Source of the DNA: an uncultured Oscillospiraceae bacterium
GTDB taxonomy: Bacteria; Bacillota; Clostridia; Oscillospirales; Oscillospiraceae
Direction of reading: 5' to 3'
DNA: 31,281 bases
Assembly: GCA_948766235.1 (NCBI GenBank)
Contig: CAQCFX010000015.1
Location: forward strand, 1 to 31,281
Below the pieces are notes generated by a model that made no database searches, had not been told where the DNA came from, and was given only the letters and a program-made list of their open reading frames with translations. Below, piece after piece: positions 1-5,663 of the stretch. The position numbers were made by a program, and so were the translations under genes. Positions within the stretch are counted from its first letter, which is position 1. Each line of letters starts with the position of its first letter.

Positions 1-572
1 TGCTGTGGGCGGAAAAATATGACTACGACCTGGTGCTGCTGGACCTGATGCTCCCCGGCTGCACCGGAGAGGAGTTCATCGCCCGCATCCGCCGGGAAAA
101 GACCATGCCCATCATCGTGGTATCCGCCAAGCTGGGGGTGTCGGACCGGGTGAACGTGCTCAAGCTGGGGGCGGACGACTTCATCCCCAAGCCCTTTGAC
201 AACGCCGAGGTGCTGGCCCGGGTGGAGGCCCAGCTGCGCCGCAGCCGGCAGTTTTCCGTCCCCGCCGCCGAAGCGCTGTCCGCCGGACCGCTGACGCTGG
301 ACCTGGACAGCCACGCCGCCTATCTGGACGGCCAGGAAATCCCACTCACCAGCCGGGAGTTCGACATTCTGGCCCTGCTGATGAAGCATCCCCGCCGGGC
401 CTTTTCCCGGGCGCAAATCTATGAATCGGTGTGGGGGGAGGACTTCATCGGCGACGACAACACCGTAAACGTCCATGTGAGCAACCTGCGCGCCAAGCTG
501 GCCCGGGTGGACGCGGACACCGCCTACATCAAAACCGTGTGGGGAATCGGCTTTAAGTTTAACCTTTCTTAA
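1..572 (+). CDS. OmpR/PhoB-family response regulator (5' truncated)
   Basis: The gene enters from the left edge; the reading frame is open from base 3, so the true start lies outside the window. The N-terminal part is a receiver domain: the phosphoacceptor aspartate sits in LLDLMLPG, the switch Ser in VVSAK and the conserved Lys in IPKPFD. The C-terminal part is a winged-helix DNA-binding domain (LTSREFDIL, YESVWGED, VNVHVSNLRAKL, VWGIGFKF), which places it in the OmpR/PhoB class. It stands just upstream of an ABC exporter and, further on, a histidine kinase (2747-3646) that is its likely partner. It most likely controls that exporter operon in response to envelope stress or an antimicrobial peptide; this role is inferred from the arrangement, not shown. 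Confidence 0.95.
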   Translation, partial: LWAEKYDYDLVLLDLMLPGCTGEEFIARIRREKTMPIIVVSAKLGVSDRVNVLKLGADDFIPKPFDNAEVLARVEAQLRRSRQFSVPAAEALSAGPLTLDLDSHAAYLDGQEIPLTSREFDILALLMKHPRRAFSRAQIYESVWGEDFIGDDNTVNVHVSNLRAKLARVDADTAYIKTVWGIGFKFNLS

Positions 573-611
573 TCTTTCCTTTCCGAAGTTTTGGCCTTTC
601 CAAGCTACAAT
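564..611 (+). promoter_or_regulatory. Candidate response-regulator-controlled promoter of the ABC operon
   Basis: The gap between the regulator and the ABC ATPase holds a good -10 box (TACAAT, 606-611) but no recognisable -35 at 17 bp spacing (the hexamer there is CCGAAG). Just upstream, CTTTC occurs at 564-568 and 574-578, ten bases apart, the spacing OmpR-type regulators use for direct-repeat sites. A weak -35 with upstream direct repeats suits an activator-dependent promoter. This is a pattern-based guess. Confidence 0.35.
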
Positions 612-643
612 GGGGACAGTTCAAACAGAAAGGCGGAAACGCT

Positions 644-1570
644 ATGGCAGAAAACACCGCAGTGCTGGCCACCTACGGCCTTCAAAAGGCTTACGGCGCC
701 TGCATGGCCCTGGACGGAGCAAACATGATGGTCCGCCGGGGCGATATCTACGGCCTGGTGGGCCGCAACGGGGCGGGAAAGACCACCCTGATGCGCATGG
801 TCACCGGCCAGTCCCAGCCCACCGGGGGCGAGATGGAGCTGTTCGGCGCATCGGGGAAAAATATGCGCCCCCAGCGCCGCCGCACCGGCGCCATGATTGA
901 AATTCCCTCCTTCTCCCCCTTTCTCACCGCCCGGGAAAACCTGGAGTACTACCGCCTTCAGCGGGGCATTCCCGGAAAACAGACGGTGGACGAGGTGCTG
1001 GAGCTGGTGGACCTGGCCGGCACGGAGAAAAAGAAGTTTAAAGCCTTCTCCCTGGGCATGAAGCAGCGGCTGGGTCTGGCCCTGGCCCTGATGAACCATC
1101 CGGATTTCCTGATTCTGGACGAACCTATCAACGGCCTGGACCCGGAGGGCGTGGCGGAATTTCGTCATCTGCTGCGCCAGCTCAACCAGGAGCGGCAGAC
1201 CACCATCCTTATCTCCAGCCACATTCTCTCCGAGCTGTCCGCCATCGCCACCCGGTACGGCTTTATGGAGCAGGGCAGAATCCTGGAGGAGATCTCCGCC
1301 CAAGCCCTTCACGACAAATGCCGCACCTGCCTGCGCCTGGAGGTGGACGACGCCTCCCGCGCCGCCGCCATTCTCCAGACGGAGCTGGGCACCGACAAAT
1401 TCGAGGTGCTTCCCGGTAATGTCATCCAGCTCTACGACTGCCTGGACGACCCCAAGCGGGCGTCCTACGCCCTGGCGCAAAACGGCGTGGCTCTGCTGGC
1501 CATGGAGCAGAAGGGCGCGAACCTGGAAGCCTATTTCCTCAACCTGATTGGAGGTGGGCGCCATGCTTAA
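644..1570 (+). CDS. ABC transporter ATP-binding protein, BcrA/antimicrobial-peptide exporter type
   Basis: This 308-residue ATPase energises the membrane protein encoded next. Walker A is GRNGAGKTT (40-48), the signature is the variant FSLGMKQR (about 135-142), Walker B is FLILDE (155-160) and the switch His is H193. The SLGM signature and a C-terminal extension of about 80 residues are typical of BcrA-like ATPases involved in bacitracin or lantibiotic export and self-protection. The start is set by the AAAGGCGG ribosome binding site just before ATG 644. The stop codon overlaps the permease start (ATG at 1563), so the two are translationally coupled. The substrate cannot be read from the sequence; the flanking two-component genes favour an envelope-stress or peptide-resistance role. 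Confidence 0.93.
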   Translation: MAENTAVLATYGLQKAYGACMALDGANMMVRRGDIYGLVGRNGAGKTTLMRMVTGQSQPTGGEMELFGASGKNMRPQRRRTGAMIEIPSFSPFLTARENLEYYRLQRGIPGKQTVDEVLELVDLAGTEKKKFKAFSLGMKQRLGLALALMNHPDFLILDEPINGLDPEGVAEFRHLLRQLNQERQTTILISSHILSELSAIATRYGFMEQGRILEEISAQALHDKCRTCLRLEVDDASRAAAILQTELGTDKFEVLPGNVIQLYDCLDDPKRASYALAQNGVALLAMEQKGANLEAYFLNLIGGGRHA

Positions 1571-2342
1571 CTACATTCGCGCCGAAATTTATAAGCTGCT
1601 GCGCCGCCCGTACACCTATATCGCGCTGGGCGTCATGCTGGCGCTGGAAGGGCTCTATGCCTCCATGTTTGCCTTCCACAACGCCCATTCCATGGCCACA
1701 CCCTTCGGCGGGGCCATTGTCACCATCATCGAGATGGGAGCCATCGGCTTCTGCACCTGCCTGCTCACCGGGGACATCGTGTTTGCCGGGCAGTATAAGA
1801 ACTCCACGCTGAAAAACGAGGTGTCCTTCGGCCTGAGCCGAACCCAGGTCTACCTGGGCAAATTCATTACCCAGACCCTCCTGTCCATCGCGTACCTGCT
1901 GGTCATGATGGGCTTCTTCCTGGGCCTGTGCGCCGTCTGCCTGCCCATGGAGCCGTCCGCCGGGTTCTACTCTGCTCACGAGGGGCTCGTCATCGTGGGC
2001 TACTTCCTGGCGGTGGGCCTGCCGCTGTGGATCGCCGCCCAGGCGGCGGCCTGTATGTGCCTGTTCCTGGTCCATGGAGAGATGGCCGGTTCTTTCCTCT
2101 ACGTGGGCCTTGTCTTTGTGCTGGACACCGTTTTGGAGGTGGCGGGTATGCTCATCGGGGGCGGGGCCGGGGCGCTGCTGCTGAAGGTGATCCAGTATTT
2201 CCCCATGCGTATGTTGAATGCCGCCAAAACCGTGGTGGGCGACATGGGCTATCTGGGCAAGGCTTGGCTGGTGGGCGCGTTCTGGGTGGCGGTGTGCACC
2301 GCCGCGGGCCTGTACGGGTTCCACAGAAAGGAGATCAAATGA
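1563..2342 (+). CDS. ABC transporter permease (ABC-2/BcrB-like)
   Basis: This 259-residue integral membrane protein has about six hydrophobic segments and starts with the short cytoplasmic pattern MLNYIRAEIYKLLRRP that is typical of ABC-2/BcrB-type permeases. A strong GGAGGTG site at 1550-1556 selects ATG 1563, inside the last codons of the ATPase gene. With the ATPase it should form the membrane channel of a two-component exporter. The gene ends in an ATGA overlap with a 34-residue ORF. Substrate unknown. Confidence 0.88.
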   Translation: MLNYIRAEIYKLLRRPYTYIALGVMLALEGLYASMFAFHNAHSMATPFGGAIVTIIEMGAIGFCTCLLTGDIVFAGQYKNSTLKNEVSFGLSRTQVYLGKFITQTLLSIAYLLVMMGFFLGLCAVCLPMEPSAGFYSAHEGLVIVGYFLAVGLPLWIAAQAAACMCLFLVHGEMAGSFLYVGLVFVLDTVLEVAGMLIGGGAGALLLKVIQYFPMRMLNAAKTVVGDMGYLGKAWLVGAFWVAVCTAAGLYGFHRKEIK

Positions 2343-2443
2343 GACGAGGCGGAAAGGCAAGGCTGACGCCCCTGGCGCTGATCGGCTTCATTGCCGCGGC
2401 GTTGACCTGCGCCCTTGTGGCGGCACAAAAGAAAACAAGGTGA
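2339..2443 (+). CDS. Small single-pass membrane protein, 34 aa
   Basis: A 34-codon ORF starts in an ATGA overlap with the permease stop and has a good upstream site (AAAGGAGATC). The product begins with basic residues (MRRGGKAR), has one hydrophobic segment of about 18 residues (LTPLALIGFIAAALTCAL) and ends in a basic tail (QKKTR). It therefore looks like a one-TM peptide, possibly an accessory subunit or regulator of the exporter. I recognise no family. Translational coupling, ribosome binding site and clean membrane topology support expression, but the length alone is not proof. Confidence 0.55.
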   Translation: MRRGGKARLTPLALIGFIAAALTCALVAAQKKTR

Positions 2444-2455
2444 ATCCATGCGTTC

Positions 2456-2477
2456 AGCCGGGCCGGAAAGCCCGGCT
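2456..2477 (+). other. Intercistronic hairpin
   Basis: A perfect 8-bp stem (AGCCGGGC / GCCCGGCT) with a CGGAAA loop lies between the 34-aa ORF and the next small ORF. No T-run follows, so it is more likely an mRNA-stability or processing element separating exporter genes from the downstream part of the operon than a terminator. Confidence 0.45.
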
Positions 2478-2501
2478 GGACGGCTTTGAACGAGGTGTGC
2501 C

Positions 2502-2570
2502 ATGAAGATTCCTGTCGTTGTGTTCCTTATGCTTCTCTATATGGTGCTATTTGTATGGAATGGTTTTTAA
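2502..2570 (+). CDS. Candidate tiny membrane peptide, 22 aa
   Basis: A 22-codon ORF (begins MKIPVVVF, ends VWNGF) with a GAGGTG site seven bases before ATG 2502. Nearly the whole product is one hydrophobic helix. Its 3' end overlaps the start of the next ORF (2555) in another frame. It may be a genuine membrane micropeptide, or a translated leader that sets up translation of the 56-aa protein by coupling. No family recognised. Confidence 0.4.
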   Translation: MKIPVVVFLMLLYMVLFVWNGF

Positions 2571-2725
2571 TCTTCGCGGGCGGCCCTCTGGGTATTTTCG
2601 GCCCCATTCTGCTGGTGCTGACAGGGCTTTGGCTGGCGCGGGGGGACCGCTCCCCCTGGTTTGTCAAGGCGGCGCTGCTGGTTCTTCTCGCTGTGCTGCT
2701 GCTTATCATGTTCGGATATCTCTGA
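2555..2725 (+). CDS. Small membrane protein, 56 aa
   Basis: This ORF starts at ATG 2555, inside the end of the 22-aa ORF. Its own ribosome binding site is poor, consistent with translational coupling. The product has two hydrophobic segments (WFLIFAGGPLGIFGPILLVL and AALLVLLAVLLLIMFGYL) separated by a short polar turn (ARGDRSPW), i.e. a small hairpin membrane protein. It sits 21 bases before the histidine kinase, which has almost no extracellular domain, so it could be a sensing partner; that is inference. An upstream in-frame ATG at 2486 would add 23 cysteine-rich residues with no hydrophobic character and looks unlikely. Confidence 0.55.
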   Translation: MEWFLIFAGGPLGIFGPILLVLTGLWLARGDRSPWFVKAALLVLLAVLLLIMFGYL

Positions 2726-2746
2726 CCGACGGAAGGAGCGATTGCT

Positions 2747-3646
2747 ATGAAAACCGTCCTCATTATTTTGCTGGCCCTGCTGTGCGCCGGACTCATTGGC
2801 CGGCAGATTACTCTGGAACGGGGGCTTCGTCAGGCCGCCCGGAAAATGCGGGAGCAGATGGCCGATGAGACCACCGCCCGGCTGGCCCTGCCCTGCCCCA
2901 GCGCCGGGGCGGAGGAGCTGCTCACTTGCCTCAACCAGCTGCTGGAGCTGCGCCAGACCGAGCGGGCCGCCTACCGCCGGAAGGAACAGGAACTCAGGCG
3001 GCAGATTGCCAATGTGTCCCACGACCTGCGCACGCCCCTGACCTCCATTCTCGGCTATTTGCAGCTGCTGGAGGGGGATGGTCTGTCCCCGGAAAAAAAA
3101 GCGGAATACCTGTCCGTCATTGAGGGCCGTGCCCGCACCCTTCAGGTGTTCATCGCCTCCTTCTACGACCTGTCCCGTATTGAAGGGGGCGAGCTGCCCC
3201 TGGAACGGGAAAGGATTGACTTGGCCCGGACCCTGTCCGACCAGCTGACCGCCTCCTATGAGCAGATTGAGGAGGCCGGGCTGACTATGGAGGTGGACAT
3301 CGCCTCCAATCTGCCCCCTGTGTGGGCGGACGGCGGAGCGGTGACCCGCATTTTCTCCAACCTGCTCACCAACGCCCTGCGCCATGGAACAGACACGCTG
3401 GCCGTCCGGCTGTACCTGGACGGAAATCAGATTGTATCCGCCTTTTCCAACCGGGCGGACGACCTCACCGCCGAGGACGCCGCCCACGTGTTCGAGCGGT
3501 TCTACACCGCCGACAAAATGCGCACAGGCCAATCCACCGGCCTTGGTCTGGCCATCGTCAAGGCCCTGGCGGAGCGAATGGGCCACTCCACCGCCGCCCG
3601 ATGGGAAAACGGGGTGTTTACGGTGGAGGTAAGATGGAGCGTTTGA
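2747..3646 (+). CDS. Sensor histidine kinase with minimal sensor region
   Basis: 299 residues. One N-terminal transmembrane helix (about 4-18) is followed directly by a cytoplasmic linker, then a HisKA domain with the phosphorylated His at H92 (NVSHDLRTPLTS), an N-box (SNLLTNALRHG, N205/N209) and a G-box (STGLGLAIVKAL, 263-274). There is no extracytoplasmic sensing domain, so the signal probably comes through the membrane, for example from the adjacent exporter or small membrane proteins, as in intramembrane-sensing kinases of peptide-resistance modules. It is the likely partner of the regulator at 1-572. Start set by AAGGAGCG before ATG 2747. Confidence 0.93.
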   Translation: MKTVLIILLALLCAGLIGRQITLERGLRQAARKMREQMADETTARLALPCPSAGAEELLTCLNQLLELRQTERAAYRRKEQELRRQIANVSHDLRTPLTSILGYLQLLEGDGLSPEKKAEYLSVIEGRARTLQVFIASFYDLSRIEGGELPLERERIDLARTLSDQLTASYEQIEEAGLTMEVDIASNLPPVWADGGAVTRIFSNLLTNALRHGTDTLAVRLYLDGNQIVSAFSNRADDLTAEDAAHVFERFYTADKMRTGQSTGLGLAIVKALAERMGHSTAARWENGVFTVEVRWSV

Positions 3647-3752
3647 GCCAGCGGGCCGTGTGGAAACCACGCGCCGCTCACAACAGCCGCGCAATTTCGC
3701 TGCTAAACCTGAAAAAGCCTCTCCCCAACAAGCACCTGGGGCATAAATTATA

Positions 3753-3798
3753 AAAATCCAGCAGAAGGCAGTTTCTACCAAACCTTCTGCTGGATTTT
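3753..3798. terminator. Bidirectional intrinsic terminator
   Basis: A perfect 16-bp inverted repeat (AAAATCCAGCAGAAGG / CCTTCTGCTGGATTTT) with a 14-base loop. A-rich and T-rich ends on the two sides let it act in both directions, ending the exporter/kinase operon from the left and the minus-strand lipoprotein operon from the right. Confidence 0.85.
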
Positions 3799-3905
3799 AT
3801 CAGCGCAAGTGAAGCTGCCGGCGGTATCTCACCAGGCCGCGCCTTTTTTGTCTTGCCGCCGCCAAATAACGGTATGCGGCGATTCTCCCGCCAGGAATCA
3901 ACTTC

Positions 3906-4517
3906 TTAACTGTTCCAGTCCACGTCGTAGGTGCGCTCCACAGTGAAGCCGCTGAGATTGCCGGTGGAAATGTCGAAGTTCAGGTCGTACTTGTATTCCA
4001 AGCCGTAGTGCAGCCACATCACCTCGTTCCCGGTCCAGTCGGGATACTTCTCCGCGGCCTTCTCCTGGGTCAGCTCGGTGACCGGCACACCGTCAAAGGA
4101 AATCTTCTCCAGAACGCTCGTATCGTTCTCGGCGGCCATGTTCAGTTCCAGCCGGGCGATTACCGCCTGCCCCAGAGAAACCTCCTCCTCATCCGTCACC
4201 AGGGAAATCATGAAGGACATATTGTCCGTCACTTTAATGCTGCTGCCGGTGTAGTAAGCATTTGCCTCCAGCTGAGTGGCCGGGTCTACGGTAACTCGAT
4301 GATAGTCCTCGTCCACCCAGGATACGTCCAGCCCCTCGTCCAGCAGGGTCTGGACGGTGGTCTCCCCTACCTTGATTTCTTTGCCGTTTATGCTGATGGG
4401 CAGCAGAACTTCCTCATTTCCCCCCTCTTGGCCATCCTCCTGCGCGCAGGCGGGCAGGAGCAGCAGAAGCGCCGTCAACAGCAGGCAGAGCGGGAAACGC
4501 ACTTTTTTCATATTCAT
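3906..4517 (-). CDS. Secreted lipoprotein of unknown function
   Basis: 203 residues with a clear lipoprotein signal: basic start (MNMKKVRF), hydrophobic core and lipobox LLPAC with the lipidated Cys at 25. The mature part is acidic, about 180 residues, and contains GKEIKVGETTVQTLL and SLGQAVIARLEL, but I recognise no domain. AAAAGGAGT upstream supports ATG 4517; an upstream in-frame start at 4580 would put non-signal residues before the lipoprotein signal. It follows the membrane protein at 4534-5220 by 16 bases and is probably co-transcribed with it. Confidence 0.75.
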   Translation of the reverse strand: MNMKKVRFPLCLLLTALLLLLPACAQEDGQEGGNEEVLLPISINGKEIKVGETTVQTLLDEGLDVSWVDEDYHRVTVDPATQLEANAYYTGSSIKVTDNMSFMISLVTDEEEVSLGQAVIARLELNMAAENDTSVLEKISFDGVPVTELTQEKAAEKYPDWTGNEVMWLHYGLEYKYDLNFDISTGNLSGFTVERTYDVDWNS

Positions 4518-4533
4518 TTCGTGATACTCCTTT

Positions 4534-5220
4534 TCATTTTTCCATCCACAGGGCTTTCGCCTTGGGGCAGTGCCGGGCAATCAAATCTTTCGCCGCCTGG
4601 AACTGCGCCCAGCTGGCCAGATATATCCGGTCCGGCCGCCCCTTGGCCGCACCGGCGTCCTCACGATAGCCTATCACCAGGGATACCCCGGCGCCGATCT
4701 TCTGGCGCACACGGGCACCGCCCACCTTGTAGTGAAGCTGGGTCTTCTCCTCCCGCACCTGGAGCTTTTCCATATCCGCCACCCGATAAATCTGACAGAC
4801 GCCCCGAAAATAGAGCCAATAATCCGGCCCCACCAGCAGCCGGGCAGGAAAGCTGTCCTCAAAGGTATTGAGAAAATCCACCCTGCCAAAATCCTGCCGG
4901 GCTAAGACCTCCTGCTCGGAGGATGAAAGCGCCGAGAGCGCTTTCTCAAAACCTTTCCGCACATTCTTCATCGTACTGGCCCGGCTGGTGAGCAGTACAC
5001 ACAGCCAGATGAACACTGCGATACCCACTCCAATGGGCAGATGCACCCGCACTACGTAGGTCCAGTCGTAGCCCACGCCGAAGCCCAACGCCACCATGCC
5101 CGCCACGGCCACCGCCATCCATATGTAGTACATCCTCTGCTGTTTGCTTCGGAAAGACTTCCACACCGGCTCGAAATCCCGGAGCTCTCTGTCCAGCCAT
5201 TCCCGCAGCGCCTCACTCAT
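4534..5220 (-). CDS. Two-TM membrane protein of unknown function
   Basis: 228 residues. A polar amphipathic N-terminus (MSEALREWLDRELRDFEP) is followed by two adjacent transmembrane helices (about 33-50 and 60-78) and a cytoplasmic C-terminal domain of about 145 residues with many aromatic and charged residues (LLVGPDYWLYF, DRIYLASWAQF). The C-terminal part resembles a folded PH-like or YcxB-like beta domain in style only; I do not recognise a family. ATG 5220 is chosen for its AAAGGAC site. It is the first full-size gene of the unit behind the minus-strand promoter at 5464-5491 and is followed closely by the lipoprotein gene. Confidence 0.7.
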   Translation of the reverse strand: MSEALREWLDRELRDFEPVWKSFRSKQQRMYYIWMAVAVAGMVALGFGVGYDWTYVVRVHLPIGVGIAVFIWLCVLLTSRASTMKNVRKGFEKALSALSSSEQEVLARQDFGRVDFLNTFEDSFPARLLVGPDYWLYFRGVCQIYRVADMEKLQVREEKTQLHYKVGGARVRQKIGAGVSLVIGYREDAGAAKGRPDRIYLASWAQFQAAKDLIARHCPKAKALWMEK

Positions 5221-5305
5221 CGCAACCCGTCCTTTCCATGACAAACCGGCACGGAAAATAAGCCGATGCCCCATCTCGGGCAAAGGAACATAATCGTTTC
5301 TTCAT
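5213..5305 (-). CDS. Candidate upstream ORF, 30 aa, overlapping the next gene
   Basis: Within the leader, ATG 5305 has a good site (GAGGAAGAAGG, five bases away) and opens 30 codons (MKKRLCSF...ERTGCDE) whose stop lies eight bases past the start of the 228-aa gene. The product has three cysteines and no recognisable family. It may be a leader peptide coupling translation to the membrane-protein gene. It could also be chance. Confidence 0.3.
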   Translation of the reverse strand: MKKRLCSFARDGASAYFPCRFVMERTGCDE

Positions 5306-5357
5306 ATACCTTCTTCCTCTCAATCTTTAATTCCAGCAGCGCCTCAAGGGCCGGGCG

Positions 5358-5457
5358 GGAGACACACCCTCTCCTGGAGCCTGCTGAGCGCCGCTGTTGC
5401 CGGCACAGGGCCGCGGGGCGCTCTTCCCGCCTTGCAGCCCGCCCCTTTTGTGTCTCC
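5358..5457 (-). ncRNA. Candidate structured 5' leader RNA
   Basis: A 9-bp perfect closing helix pairs GGAGACACA with TGTGTCTCC (plus-strand arms 5358-5366 and 5449-5457). Inside it a 7-bp helix pairs 5386-5392 with 5417-5423 (GAGCGCC / GGCGCTC), capped by a small CTGT/ACAG hairpin near 5394-5408, with large internal loops. The minus-strand promoter at 5464-5491 predicts transcription starting at about 5457, exactly at the outer helix. It does not match the riboswitch, 6S, SRP or RNase P consensus features I know. Strand choice rests on the promoter. Confidence 0.4.
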
Positions 5458-5463
5458 GGCATT

Positions 5464-5491
5464 ATTTTACTCCGCCACCGAAAAATTGCAA
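5464..5491 (-). promoter_or_regulatory. Sigma-A-type promoter for the 5220-3906 operon
   Basis: On the minus strand TTGCAA (5491-5486) is followed by 16 bases and TAAAAT (5469-5464). It drives a leader of about 240 bases before the membrane-protein gene at 5220. Confidence 0.6.
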
Positions 5492-5575
5492 TAGCCTTTT
5501 CCCTGAAATTTGAAGGAAACAGGTATTTTGCTGCTCACAGCACCTTCGCGCTTTCGTCTTGTCTAATTTAACAAA

Positions 5576-5622
5576 ACGTTAAAGGGTCGGTGCTTTACGC
5601 CGGCCCCTTAACGTGGTATGAT
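5576..5622 (+). promoter_or_regulatory. Promoter embedded in a dyad, upstream of the P-type ATPase
   Basis: TTTACG (5594-5599), 17 bases, TATGAT (5617-5622) form a plausible sigma-A promoter. The -35 lies in the loop of an imperfect 15-bp inverted repeat (5576-5590 with 5600-5614, beginning ACGTTAA and ending TTAACGT), and the -10 follows its right arm. A dyad across the promoter is a likely operator, possibly metal-responsive given the gene it serves. It could instead act as a terminator for transcripts in either direction. Confidence 0.5.
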
Positions 5623-5663
5623 ATTCCATAGTTCCCCGAATTATGACGAAAAGGAGCTTGCAC

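Noticed and set aside
5217..5462. 81-codon minus-strand ORF across the leader, ending in ATGA overlap with the membrane-protein gene
   Set aside because: Its start falls inside the predicted promoter/+1 region, its first half is Arg-rich filler typical of GC-rich non-coding DNA, and the segment is better explained as structured leader RNA.
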